From positions 1 through 64,000 of the forward strand of contig JAKJER010000013.1 of assembly GCA_022705325.1 (NCBI GenBank): a DNA stretch of 64,000 bases, read 5' to 3'. Position numbers and translations under genes: made by a program. Under the pieces are notes generated by a model. The model was given only the letters and a program-made list of their open reading frames with translations. It did no database searches and was not told the DNA's origin. Below are positions 32,407-44,200 of this stretch, one piece after another. How positions within the stretch are numbered: the stretch's first letter is position 1; the number at the start of each line of letters is the position of its first letter. Origin of the DNA: Planctomycetota bacterium. Lineage in GTDB: Bacteria > Planctomycetota > Phycisphaerae > SM23-33.

Positions 32407-32913
32407 TCATAACTGTTCGTACGAGACGATCTCGTCCAGTGGTTTTCGTTTCTTCGTGCCGGCTGGGACGGCTGGATAGCCGAGGACCAGCATCTCGATG
32501 AGCCGGCCGTCGTCGGGGACGTTCAGGATGCGGCAGCAGACCTGCTGGTTGAAGTGGCCGATCCAGCAGGTTCCCAGCCCCTCGGCCGTCGCGGCCAAAG
32601 CCATGTGATCGATGGCGATGGCGCAATCGACAGGCCCGGCTGGGATGCCGCAGTGCATGAGGCGGTCACCGGCGAAGCTGACGACGGCGATGATAACCGG
32701 CGCGTCGGCCAGGAACGGCTGGTCGGCGGCCCGGGCCAGTTCCTGGCGTCGCCCGCCGTCGCGGACAACCACGAAACGCCACTGCTGCGCGTTGCGTGCG
32801 GACGGGGCCAGCCGTCCCGCGTCCAGGATGCGCAGGAGCTTGTCCTGCTCGATGTCGCGCGGCTCGTACGCGCGGACGCTGGAGCGGGTGCGGATCGCGT
32901 CGTAGACGTCCAT
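32407..32913 (-). CDS. Nitroreductase-family flavoprotein
   Basis: 168 residues. The start DAIRTRSSVRAYEPRDIE has the RRSxRxF-type FMN phosphate-binding motif. APSARNAQQWRFVVV is the second FMN-contacting segment, and GLGTCWIGHFN is the glycine-rich C-terminal segment. Members reduce nitro groups, quinones or flavins with NAD(P)H and usually act as dimers. Placed 9 bp after the small membrane protein and upstream of atpC, it is probably expressed with the ATP synthase genes, though a functional link is not evident. Confidence 0.9.
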   Translation of the reverse strand: MDVYDAIRTRSSVRAYEPRDIEQDKLLRILDAGRLAPSARNAQQWRFVVVRDGGRRQELARAADQPFLADAPVIIAVVSFAGDRLMHCGIPAGPVDCAIAIDHMALAATAEGLGTCWIGHFNQQVCCRILNVPDDGRLIEMLVLGYPAVPAGTKKRKPLDEIVSYEQL

Positions 32914-32922
32914 CGCGGGCCT

Positions 32923-33207
32923 CTACTGCTCCTGCTGCTTGTAGCCCTCGAGGGGGACCTCGACGCCGGGCAGCTTGGCGCCGAAGCAGGCGGCGACGAC
33001 GCCGACGAAGGCGACCAGTTGGCCGATGATCTGGAAGATCATCCTGACCTTGATCGTCGCCTGGCCCAGGCCGAAGAAGTCGCCCGCCATCGCAAAGAGG
33101 ATGCCCGCAGCGCCAATCAGGTAGAAGAAGGGACGTTTCACGTATTGCCAGCGGGCCAGCAGGTACAGATAGAAGATCACGATCACTGCCATGGGCTCGA
33201 TCTGCAT
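32923..33207 (-). CDS. Small three-helix membrane protein in the atp cluster
   Basis: 94 residues with three hydrophobic segments at about 6-20, 28-45 and 55-78 and a short charged tail ending KQQEQ. A good ribosome site (GGAGACG) precedes ATG 33207. No family is recognised. Its place between atpD and the nitroreductase suggests a membrane protein co-expressed with the ATP synthase, possibly an assembly or redox partner. That is inference from position alone. Confidence 0.65.
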   Translation of the reverse strand: MQIEPMAVIVIFYLYLLARWQYVKRPFFYLIGAAGILFAMAGDFFGLGQATIKVRMIFQIIGQLVAFVGVVAACFGAKLPGVEVPLEGYKQQEQ

Positions 33208-33371
33208 CTTGCGTCTCCTTGTGCTGCACAGGCGATTTGCCTGTCGGCGGCGTATTGTCCGCGCGGACGATAGATTCGGTCCGCCGCCGACGGTGTATCA
33301 TTGTACAGTCCGGGCCATCACCTTACCAGACTGCGCTGTCAGAACGCAGCCCAGGCCCCGCCGACAGACGC

Positions 33372-35719
<2,348 letters not shown>

Positions 35720-35722
35720 CGG

Positions 35723-37450
35723 CTACTCGCTGGGGGCTTTGGGGGTCTCGTCGGCGTGGGCGGCGCGACGCTTCTGGCGGCGGAGTTCTTCCCAGTGCCC
35801 GGTCTTGTACTCGTTGATCAGGTATCGCAGGCGGCGCTCGTGGTTGGCGTCGAGCGTCTGGCTGGTCTGGAGTTCGGTGTAGAAGTCGGCGTGCTGGCTG
35901 CGGATGTGCTCCAGCAGACCGTTCTCGAAATCGCCGACCTCGTCGACGGCCAGGTCGTCCAGGTAGCCGCGGGCGCCGGCGAAGATCTCGATGACCTGAT
36001 CGGCCACCGGCTCGGGATGGTACTGGGGCTGGATGAGCACGCGAACCATCCGCATGCCGCGGTCCAGTTGGCGCTGGGTGGCCGCATCAAGTTCCATGCC
36101 CATCTGGGCGAACGATTCCAGCTCTCGATAGGCCGCCAGGTCCAGGCGGAGGCTCTTGGCCACCTGTTTCATGGCCGCCGCCGCGGCCTTGTACCCCACG
36201 CGGCTGACGGAGATACCGACGTTGATCGCCGGGCGGACGCCGGCGAAGAAGAGGGACGGTTCAAGATAGATCTGTCCATCTGTGATGGAGATCAGGTTGG
36301 TGGGGATGTAGGCTGAAACCTCGCCCTCCTGGGTCTCGCAGATGGGCAGAGCCGTCATGGACCCGCCGGTGTCGCCCAGGCGATGGAGCCGGAGCGACTC
36401 GGCGTTGGGCTGGGCCTTGAGGTCGTTCTTGGCGTTCGCGTAGCCGACGGCGCCCTCGTAGACCTTGTGGTTGACGCCCTGGACATTCTCGGCGTCTTCG
36501 GGCGTGGAGGCGGGGACGATAACGTATCGTTCAGCCAGTTTGCAGGCCCGTTCGAGCAGGCGGCTGTGGAGGTAGAACACGTCTCCGGGATAGGCCTCGC
36601 GTCCGGGCGGGCGGCGCAACAGCAGGGAGATCTGGCGGTAGGCGGCGGCCTGCTTGCTCAGGTCGTCGTAGACCACGAGTGTGGGCTTGCCCAACTCGTA
36701 CATGAAGTACTCGGCGATGGCGCAGCCGCTGTAGGGGGCGATGTACTGGGCGGGCGCGGGGTCGCTGCTGGAGGCATTGACGACGATGGTGTGGTCCATG
36801 GCGCCGTTCTGGCGGAGGATGTCCACGACGGAAGCGACGGTGGACTCCTTCTGCCCGATGGCGACGTAGATGCAGATAACGCCGGTGTCCTTCTGGTTGA
36901 TGATGGTGTCGATGGCAATGGCGGTCTTGCCGGTTTTTCGGTCGCCGATGATGAGTTCGCGTTGCCCGCGCCCGATGGGGGTCATGGAGTCGATGGCCTT
37001 GATGCCGGTCTGGAGGGGCTCGGTGACGGGCTGGCGGGCGGCGATGCCGGGGGCGATGATCTCGACCGGACGGGTGGCCTCGGCCTGGATGGGCCCCAGG
37101 CCGTCCAGGGGGACGCCGGCGGCGTCGATGACCCGCCCGAGCATGGAGCGCCCGGCGGGGACTTCCATGAGCTTGCCGGTGCCGCGGACGGCGTCGCCTT
37201 CGTGGACCTTGTCGATGCCGGAGTAGATGACCGCGCCGATGGAGTTGTCTTCCAGGTTGAAGACCTGCCCGACGGCGCCGCACTCGAACTGGAGCATCTC
37301 GCCCGCCATCGCGCTGGCCAGGCCGAAGATGGTGGCGATGCCGTCGCCCACCTCCAGCACGCGTCCGACCTGGGAGACGTCCAGTTGCTTACGATAGCGG
37401 GAGATCTCCTCGCGGATGACGCTGGTGATTTCATCGGCTTTGAACTTCAT
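35723..37450 (-). CDS. atpA: F-type ATP synthase alpha subunit, long C-terminus
   Basis: 575 residues from ATG 37450 ([16 protein letters not shown], the expected amphipathic start that binds delta). An upstream frame extension into atpH is ignored. Walker [14 protein letters not shown], the [10 protein letters not shown] region and the C-terminal [10 protein letters not shown] with ELESFAQMG are intact. Bacterial alpha is usually about 505 residues. Here the extra ~60-70 residues form a charged C-terminal extension ([17 protein letters not shown]...). It overlaps nothing and precedes atpG by 3 bp. Confidence 0.96.
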   Translation of the reverse strand: MKFKADEITSVIREEISRYRKQLDVSQVGRVLEVGDGIATIFGLASAMAGEMLQFECGAVGQVFNLEDNSIGAVIYSGIDKVHEGDAVRGTGKLMEVPAGRSMLGRVIDAAGVPLDGLGPIQAEATRPVEIIAPGIAARQPVTEPLQTGIKAIDSMTPIGRGQRELIIGDRKTGKTAIAIDTIINQKDTGVICIYVAIGQKESTVASVVDILRQNGAMDHTIVVNASSSDPAPAQYIAPYSGCAIAEYFMYELGKPTLVVYDDLSKQAAAYRQISLLLRRPPGREAYPGDVFYLHSRLLERACKLAERYVIVPASTPEDAENVQGVNHKVYEGAVGYANAKNDLKAQPNAESLRLHRLGDTGGSMTALPICETQEGEVSAYIPTNLISITDGQIYLEPSLFFAGVRPAINVGISVSRVGYKAAAAAMKQVAKSLRLDLAAYRELESFAQMGMELDAATQRQLDRGMRMVRVLIQPQYHPEPVADQVIEIFAGARGYLDDLAVDEVGDFENGLLEHIRSQHADFYTELQTSQTLDANHERRLRYLINEYKTGHWEELRRQKRRAAHADETPKAPSE

Positions 37451-37500
37451 CTGGTTCTCGCTTGCTGTCTGGTATCCGTCGCGGTGCGGCGGGCGGCGGC

Positions 37501-38097
37501 TTAGGGCTGCTGATCGCTGACCCGGCTGGCGATGCGCCGGCGCAGGCGGCGAAGCTGGGTGGCCAGCGAGGCGTCGAAGAGGCGGTCGCCCACGCGGACG
37601 ATCAGCCCGCCCAGCAGGGCCGGGTCCACCTTCACCGTCAGAACCGGATCGAGTTGCAGGCTCTGGCCCAGCTTGCGGGCCAGGGCCTCCTGCTCGGGCG
37701 GAGACATCTCCACGGGACTGGTCACGAACACGTCGACCCGCCCGTGGGTGCGCTCGTGGAACTTGTGGAATCGCCTGCAAATCGTCCGCAGCAGGACCAG
37801 GCGGTTGTGGCGGGCCAGGATGCGCAGCAGGGCCAACAAGGTGAGGCTGCAGCGGCCCTGGAAGACCCGCTCGACCAGTTCCCGTCGCTCGCGGGCGCTG
37901 ATCAGCGACACGGCGACCAACTCCTCGAAGCCCTCGATGTGCTCCAGCAGAGTTTCCAGCTCGTCCAGTTCCCGGTCGAGCTGATCGATCTCGTCCGCGT
38001 CGAGCTGGCTGATCAGCCCCTCCACGTAGACGTCCGCCAGCGACAGTCGGCTGGGGTCCATCACGTGTTCGCGGGAAGATCGGGGAAGCTGTTGCAT
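37501..38097 (-). CDS. atpH: F-type ATP synthase delta subunit
   Basis: 198 residues. The helical N-terminal domain binds alpha; the C-terminal part [30 protein letters not shown] is the family signature of the OSCP/delta strand-helix unit. ATG 38097 follows the atpF stop by one base; a second in-frame ATG at 38061 ([12 protein letters not shown]) gives a more usual N-terminus and cannot be excluded. Confidence 0.94.
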   Translation of the reverse strand: MQQLPRSSREHVMDPSRLSLADVYVEGLISQLDADEIDQLDRELDELETLLEHIEGFEELVAVSLISARERRELVERVFQGRCSLTLLALLRILARHNRLVLLRTICRRFHKFHERTHGRVDVFVTSPVEMSPPEQEALARKLGQSLQLDPVLTVKVDPALLGGLIVRVGDRLFDASLATQLRRLRRRIASRVSDQQP

Positions 38098-38098
38098 G

Positions 38099-38686
38099 TC
38101 AGGGTCTCGTTCGGCCTTGCCGGCCGATCTCGTCCAGCGACTGCTCGAGCAGCCGGTTCTGCTCCTCGGGGGTCAGGGTCTTGTCCAGCAATCGCGCGGT
38201 GAGATCGACGGCCATTTCCGCGGTAACCTGTCTCAGCTCCTGCAAGGCGGAGCGTTTGGCGTGCTCGATTTCCTCCCGGGCGGCCTGGATGGAGCGCCGG
38301 CTTTCTTCCTGGGCGGCGACCAGCACGGTCTCGCGCGCCTGGGCGGCCTCCTGGCGGGCCTGAACGAGGATGGCGTCGGCCTCGGACTTCACCGCTTCGA
38401 GCTTGTGGCGGTAGTGGTCCAGCAGTTCGCGGGACTCGCTCTCGCGCTTCTGGGCCTGCTCGATGGTGTTGGCGATGGCCTCCTCGCGCCGGCGGAGCTG
38501 GGCGACCAGGGGCTTCCAGGCCCACTTGCCCAGGATGCCCAGCAGCGCCAGGAAGATCAACAGGGCGGCAATGGCCTGCCCGAAATCTCCCAGGTAAACG
38601 CCGCCTTCGGCGCCGAGGGCGGGGGCGGCGGCCGTTACCGGCAGGGCGAGGGCCCAGGCGGCGCGGGTTGTCCAGTGCGCAGACAC
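38099..38686 (-). CDS. atpF: F-type ATP synthase b subunit
   Basis: 195 residues from GTG 38686. CAGGAG (38700-38695) lies 8 nt upstream of this codon, whereas it would touch the GTG at 38695. An N-terminal hydrophobic stretch ending in APALGAEGG looks like a cleavable signal. Then follow the membrane helix FGQAIAALLIFLALLGILGKW and a long charged peripheral-stalk helix (LRRREEAIANTIEQAQKRE...). The signal-like start parallels that of the c subunit in this operon. Confidence 0.93.
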   Translation of the reverse strand: MSAHWTTRAAWALALPVTAAAPALGAEGGVYLGDFGQAIAALLIFLALLGILGKWAWKPLVAQLRRREEAIANTIEQAQKRESESRELLDHYRHKLEAVKSEADAILVQARQEAAQARETVLVAAQEESRRSIQAAREEIEHAKRSALQELRQVTAEMAVDLTARLLDKTLTPEEQNRLLEQSLDEIGRQGRTRP

Positions 38687-38754
38687 AATCAGCACTCCTG
38701 CGGAGTTGGCCCAGGCCCGCGGTAAGTCCTCCGCGGGCCGGACGCGCTTGCACG

Positions 38755-39102
38755 CTATGCCAAGATGCCCATCAGGCAGACCACGATGGCGAAGAGCATG
38801 CCGCCCTCGACCATGGCCGCCGAAATGATCATCGGGGCGAACAGGGCTCCGGCAGCCTCAGGCTGGCGGGCGATGGCCTCGATGCAGCTGCCGCCGATGC
38901 GCCCGATGCCGATCCCGCCGGCGACCGCGGCAAAGCCCGCGCCCCAGCAGGCGCCGATGATGGCCAGGCCGCGAGCCATCGACATGTCAGCCTTGGCCGC
39001 GGGGGCGCCCGCCGCCTCCGGTCCGTCGGCCGCCATCGCCGCCGCGACCGGGAAGGCCGCCAGGACCAAAGCCACCAACACCACGTTACGAATCTTGGAC
39101 AT
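38755..39102 (-). CDS. atpE: F-type ATP synthase c subunit with signal peptide
   Basis: 115 residues, longer than the usual ~75-80 because of an N-terminal signal peptide (VVLVALVLAAFPVAAAMA) and a short Ala-rich spacer. The two ring helices are clear: ARGLAIIGACWGAGFAAVAGG with the conserved loop IARQPEAAG, and the second helix with the ion-binding Glu in AAMVEGGML. The residue after Glu is Gly rather than Ser or Thr and there is no Na+-type Gln-Glu-Ser set, so proton coupling is more likely. ATG follows GAGGAG. Confidence 0.95.
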   Translation of the reverse strand: MSKIRNVVLVALVLAAFPVAAAMAADGPEAAGAPAAKADMSMARGLAIIGACWGAGFAAVAGGIGIGRIGGSCIEAIARQPEAAGALFAPMIISAAMVEGGMLFAIVVCLMGILA

Positions 39103-39260
39103 CTACGTTCTCCTCAGTCTCATCTCTGCCGGCAACAGGCCGGCCGGTTTGTTCTGCCTGGCGGAGCAGGCTCCGCCGCCGCACGTTTCGGTTCAGACGC
39201 CGAGGACAATCCTCGCGTCCCAATGCTCGCATCGCAACTCTCGGCCCGTCGGCCGCTCGC

Positions 39261-40169
39261 TCATCCGTGCCCGGGCTCCACGTACAGGCCCAGGAAGATG
39301 GCCGTCAGGTACGTGAAAATATAGGCCTGAAGCCCGGCCACCATCACCTCCAGCACGTCCAGCAGGACGCTGGCCAGGATGCAGACGACACTGACGCCCA
39401 GGGCGGTGATGTTCTCTTTGAGGGCGAAGGCGGCCGCCTGAAGCAGGAGCATCATGATCACCGCCAGCAGGGCGTGCCCCGCGACCATGTTGGCCAGCAG
39501 ACGAATCAGCAGGGCACCGCACTTGACCACGACGCCTGCGATCTCCATCGCCGTCAGGGGCACCACCAGGATGATGCCCGCCATTCCGCTGATGGGCGGG
39601 GCCATCTTCCGCACCCACAGGGCAGGCGAGAGGGCCAGGCACAACCAGCGGGGCCAATGGTGCTCGTGGTGGGCGTGGTCCGCCGCCCGCGCGAAGGCGG
39701 AGACCAGGATCGTCAGGAACGACAGCGAGGCCAGGCCCGCGCACACGCTGAAGACGCTGGTGGGCGTGGCGCCGATGAGCCGGCCCTTCATCCAGGGCAC
39801 GTAGTGCCCCATCAGGCGGGTGAGGGGCTCCAGCGGCAGGATCCCGACCAGGTTCATGGTCAGCACGAACAGGAACAGTGTGAGCAGCATGGGCAGGAAA
39901 TCATAGGCCTTCTCGTGCAGGGCGGGCTTGGCGATCATGTCGCGGACGAAGATGACCAGGATCTCCAATACGTTCCTGCCCCCGTGCGGAATGTCCCCGA
40001 CCCGCCGGGCCAGGCGGGGCACCAAGACCGCCAGCAGCACACCCACCAGGATGATCGAGGCGATGCTGCTGGACATGAGGGTCACGCGGAGGCCAAACAC
40101 CTCCACCTGTCCGCCCGGCCAGGGGGTGTCGGAAATATGCTCCAGCACGCTTGCCAGCATCATGTTCAT
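39261..40169 (-). CDS. atpB: F-type ATP synthase a subunit
   Basis: 302 residues with five to six membrane helices. The essential Arg is in LLIRLLANMVAGH, and the last helix GLQAYIFTYLTAIFLGLYV carries the conserved Gln and Tyr. A His-rich loop (HAHHEHHWPR) lies before the middle helices. Ion path residues suit a proton-driven enzyme. It lies 28 bp after the atpI-like stop and 158 bp before atpE. Confidence 0.96.
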   Translation of the reverse strand: MNMMLASVLEHISDTPWPGGQVEVFGLRVTLMSSSIASIILVGVLLAVLVPRLARRVGDIPHGGRNVLEILVIFVRDMIAKPALHEKAYDFLPMLLTLFLFVLTMNLVGILPLEPLTRLMGHYVPWMKGRLIGATPTSVFSVCAGLASLSFLTILVSAFARAADHAHHEHHWPRWLCLALSPALWVRKMAPPISGMAGIILVVPLTAMEIAGVVVKCGALLIRLLANMVAGHALLAVIMMLLLQAAAFALKENITALGVSVVCILASVLLDVLEVMVAGLQAYIFTYLTAIFLGLYVEPGHG

Positions 40170-40197
40170 CGCACCGGTCTTGCGCGTCTGCGACGCG

Positions 40198-40632
40198 TCA
40201 CTCGTTCATCTTAGGGCGGTCGTCGAACTCGCCCAGGGCCTCGAGGAAGGCGTCTCGCCTCAAGGCCCGGCTCAGCCAGATCGATTCGCCGATCAGCAGG
40301 GCCAGGTAGTAGATCACCAGCCAGATCGCCAGGGCCATCAGATGCAGTTCCAGCAGCCGCCAGGCCGTCAGCATCAAGGCCACGGCCAGCAGGATCCGGC
40401 CCATGCAACTGAAGATGAACCCGACCGCCGCCCGGGCCGGTCCTCGCCGGGCCATGCGGCAGACGATCACGCCGCTGCCCATCACCGTCGCCAGGACCAC
40501 CGCGCCGGCGGCCACCTGCGACCAGACAGCCAGTGCGCCGCCCGCCCGCCAAGTCGGCCAGATGCCCACCGCGAAGCTCACCAGCCCAAGCGGCATCGTC
40601 CAGCCCAGCAGGGCCAGGTAGCTAATCTCCAT
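40198..40632 (-). CDS. AtpI/AtpR-like membrane protein
   Basis: 144 residues with four hydrophobic helices and a charged C-terminal tail. It occupies the atpI position between atpZ and atpB; AtpI-type proteins assist c-ring assembly or metal supply. ATG 40632 (MEISYLALLGW) places the first helix at the N-terminus and overlaps the atpZ stop by 11 nt. An upstream ATG at 40665 would overlap by 44 nt and adds only polar residues. Confidence 0.75.
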   Translation of the reverse strand: MEISYLALLGWTMPLGLVSFAVGIWPTWRAGGALAVWSQVAAGAVVLATVMGSGVIVCRMARRGPARAAVGFIFSCMGRILLAVALMLTAWRLLELHLMALAIWLVIYYLALLIGESIWLSRALRRDAFLEALGEFDDRPKMNE

Positions 40633-41008
40633 CGGTCGTTGTCGGCTCAATGGGCTCTCCCGCATCCTGCGCAGATGGGCGGGCAGGGTCCTGTCGACCT
40701 TCCCTTTCCCGGTACATTAGCTCGCGGAGTTCGTCCAGCCCCTGGTCGCTCTGCTGCGTCTGGCTGCGACGGCGGGCCTCTTCCAACTCCTGCTCCATCT
40801 GGTACTTACTCAGCGCCTTGCCCTGGCGGGCCAGTCGCCGCGTGCCTACCAGAAAGCCAATCACGCCCCCGATCACCATGAACCCCGGCGCCGTCCCCGC
40901 CAGCAGGTCCGCGGCGTAGCCCGCCGCAAGCCCCGCGCCAAAGGTCACGGCATATTCCAGTCCGACAGTGCTGTACCGCAGATACTCCTGTCGGTTCAAC
41001 TCTCTCAT
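40622..41008 (-). CDS. atpZ: AtpZ/AtpI-family protein, first gene of atp operon
   Basis: 128 residues. Two hydrophobic helices (GLEYAVTFGAGLAAGYAADLL and PGFMVIGGVIGFLVGTRRL) with a Gly-rich second helix match the AtpZ/AtpI family (putative F0F1 Mg2+/Ca2+ transporter) that opens many atp operons. A long charged C-terminal tail (RRRSQTQQSD...) follows. The good promoter at 41066-41094 is 58 bp upstream. Confidence 0.85.
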   Translation of the reverse strand: MRELNRQEYLRYSTVGLEYAVTFGAGLAAGYAADLLAGTAPGFMVIGGVIGFLVGTRRLARQGKALSKYQMEQELEEARRRSQTQQSDQGLDELRELMYREREGRQDPARPSAQDAGEPIEPTTTDGD

Positions 41009-41065
41009 GGCCGCCCTGCGCCTGTTGGGATCGCCTGCCGTGCCAGCATGGCAATAAAGAGAAAT

Positions 41066-41094
41066 ATCGTACTGCTACAGCCGCTCAAAGTCAA
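41066..41094 (-). promoter_or_regulatory. Promoter of the ATP synthase operon
   Basis: TTGACT (41094-41089) and TACGAT (41071-41066) are 17 bp apart on the minus strand, one mismatch from consensus at -35. It is the only strong candidate upstream of atpZ. Confidence 0.7.
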
Positions 41095-41211
41095 GATCGG
41101 CCGCCGTGAAAAAACGCACGCCCCCCCCGCCGCCGGGGCGGGAGGCCTTCGTCTCTGAGAGCGCCACTGGCGCTCTCGTCTCGCCCGCGGCAAACGCGCC
41201 GCACCCGGCGG

Positions 41212-44200
41212 TCATTCCTGGCCGGAGCACAGCCGAAGCAGCATCCGCCGGGTGGAGACTTCCGGATAGCCCTCAGCCAGCTTGCGAACCTCCGCCACGC
41301 AGGCTGGATCGGCGATGGCAACCAGGGCCTGGGCCGCGGCGAAGCGGGTGTCCAAGGCGTTCTGGAGATCGCCCACGACTCGCAGCAGGACGCCCACGGC
41401 CCGACGGTCGCCGATGCGGCCCAGGGCGTAGGCAGCCGAGGCGCGGTAGCAGGGCGTCAGTTCGTTGTGGAGGAACAGGACCGCCGGGCTGTCGGGCTCG
41501 GGGCTGCCGTTGGACAACTCGGGCCCGTTGCGCGTCAGGACGGCCAGCAGCGAGTCCACCGAGGCGACCTCGCCGAGCGTGCCCAGCGTGCGGGCCAGGA
41601 AGAAGCAGACCCAGTTGCGGGTGGGGAGTTGACGGGGCAGCCCGCCGCCGCCGAACGCCCGGACCAGGTCGGTGGGCGGCTGGGCGTTGTAGCGGTCGAG
41701 GGCGGCGCGGATGCGGGGCTCATAGGAGCGGTCGCGGCAGACGGCAGACAGGACCTGCGCGGCGCGGATCTCGGGGCCCGGATGACCGGCCCAGGCGGCG
41801 TAGGTCTTGCGGACGGCGTCCTCGATGTCCTGGGTGCTCTTGGCGCCGGCGTCGCCCAGCAGGGCCAGGCAGGTGTCGACGACGGCCGCCTCCGCGCCGC
41901 AGCGACGGATGACCCGCCCGACGATGGTCTCGCAGTCATCGCTGACCAGCAGCAGGGCGCGGTCGGGGTCGGTGGGCATGGACCGGATCAGGTGTGGCAC
42001 AATGGACCGGGCCCGGGTCGAGGCGAGGAGGTCGAGGCTCTCGGCGATGAAGTAGTGCACGGGCGAGGCGTGGCAGGCGAACAGCGCCCCGTGGTCGCCG
42101 TACCAGCCGACGTAGTAGAAGTAGTCCTTCAGGCCGGTCAGGGACTGGATCAGGGCGTCCTCGGCCTGGGGCGTGTGGATTCGCCCGAGGGCCTCGGCAC
42201 AGGCCTCGGCCAGGAAGAGGTTGCCCTTGTCGTTGTCGCTGTTGGCGGCGATAGTTTCGCCGAGCATGGGCACGGCCTGGGCGTCGGCGAGGTAGCCCAG
42301 TGAGCGGACGGCGGCCTGGAGGGTGCGAGGGTTGGCGGGCGAGAGGGAGTTGAACCGTGCCCCGTCGCCGCGATGGCCTTTTCGCCATTCGGGGTAGGGG
42401 TTGTTGGCCCGCTCGCGTGCGACGTAGTCGCGGAGGGCCTTCCGGGCGGCGTCGGCGCCGACGTGCCCGAGCGCGACGGCGGCGCGACGAACGACGTCGC
42501 GATCGGTGTCGGCCAGGCGGGCGACGAGTTGTTGCTCGATCTTGTCCCAGCCGGCGGAGGCGATGGTGGCCGCCCACGCGTCGGCCTGGGCCTTGCGTCG
42601 CTCGGCCGGGGCGAAGGTGTCGAAGGGCTGGCTTGAACCGGTAAGGTTCTCGACGGCCGTCGCAGCCGCCTGTGCGACCAGCGGGTCGCTGTCGTTGAGG
42701 GCGGCCAGCAGAGGCGGCAGCGATTCGCGCGTGCCGCAGGCGGCCAGGGCGAAGGCGGCGTGGAGGCGGACCTCGCGGTCGTCGTCTTTCAGGACGGGCG
42801 CGAGGGCGGGGGCAGCCAGGCGCTCGCGGAAGATGGCCAGGCGCTGACAGGCGGACAGGCGGATGGCCGGGTCCTTGTGCTTGAGTTCGGCGACGAGTTG
42901 GTTGACCTCATCGCGTCCGGTGGCCAGCGACTGGACGGTCTGGCTGTGGCGGTTGATGGAGGCGACCTCCCGATAGCGGTCCCACTGCATTTCCATCAGC
43001 CCGGTGACGGCGGCGTTGTTGCCCCGGAAGCGGTGGGGCCTGCCCTTGCCCAGCAGGCGAACGGGCGGAACGGTCATGGCCTGGACCGGCCCGTTGGGCA
43101 GGGGCGGCGCGGCATGGCGGGTCTGGTGGCAGCCGAGGCAGCCGCGATGCTCGCCGGGACGCACAAAGATCCACGACATCTCGTTGAGTTCGCTTCGCCC
43201 TTCGGCGTCGACGGCTTGGAAGGCGATGGCCGTGTCGGCGGGCACCTCGACGAAGAAGGAGCCGTCCGGCGCCAGGGGCACGGTGCCCAGTTCGATGACC
43301 TCGCTGCCGGCGTGGACGATGTACGCGTGGGAGGAGCGCGCGGTCAGACCCTTGCCCGCCAGGACGCGCATGGCCCGCACGTGGGGCCAGCCGGCTGTAG
43401 TCTGCTTGGTGTAGCGGGCGTTCTGGCAGAACAGGAAGCCGGTGGCGCCAGGTTGATCCACCTGGGAGCGATCGACCTTGCTGGCCAGGAGAGGCGGGCG
43501 GGCGCGAGGACCCAGGAAGACGGGCGAGTGGATGCCATCCTGGGCGTCGTGCAGGACAACGACGGCGCCGTCTCGGCTGTCGGGGTCGAGGATGGCGATC
43601 TTCTCGTAGTTGAAGCGGTTGACGGTTCGCGGCTTGCCCCGGTGCGTCAGTTCCACCTTCTTGACGCGCGCGGTGGTGACCAGCAGGCGGTTGTCGGGCG
43701 TGGCGGCCACGTCGCCCGCGTCGATGCGCATGTGCATCTGGTCATGCTGTGGGACGCCGGGATGGGCCACGGTGACGCCCTGGTTGGTCAGGAAGGCGAC
43801 CCGCCCGTCGTTCATGGGCGCCGGGCTGCCGCAGTAGAAGGCCCGCAGCCGCCCCCCGTACTCGGGGCCCATGTCCAGGCCGAACTCGGTGTAGCCCTCG
43901 GTGCCGTCGGGGTGAACGGCGTGCAGGAGGGTCTCGACTTTGCCGCGATCGAAGAAGTTGTCCGACCGGACGAACAGGATTCGCCCGTCGCGCATGACCT
44001 CGGGCTCATTGTCGAAGATGAAGGTGGTGGTGATGGCCCGGATCTCGCCGCCGTCGACGTTCATCGCGAACAGCGAGCGCGAGGGCGGGTTGTGGTACTC
44101 CTCGAACGAGCCGATCCGCGTGGAGGTGAAAGCGATCCGCCCGTCGGCCAACTCGACCGGGTCGATGTCGTGGAAGGGCCCGCGGGTGAGCTGGACGGGC

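Noticed and set aside
38755..39102. Na+-coupled ATP synthase
   Set aside because: The c subunit lacks the Gln and Glu-Ser/Thr ligands of Na+-binding rings; Glu is followed by Gly-Gly.
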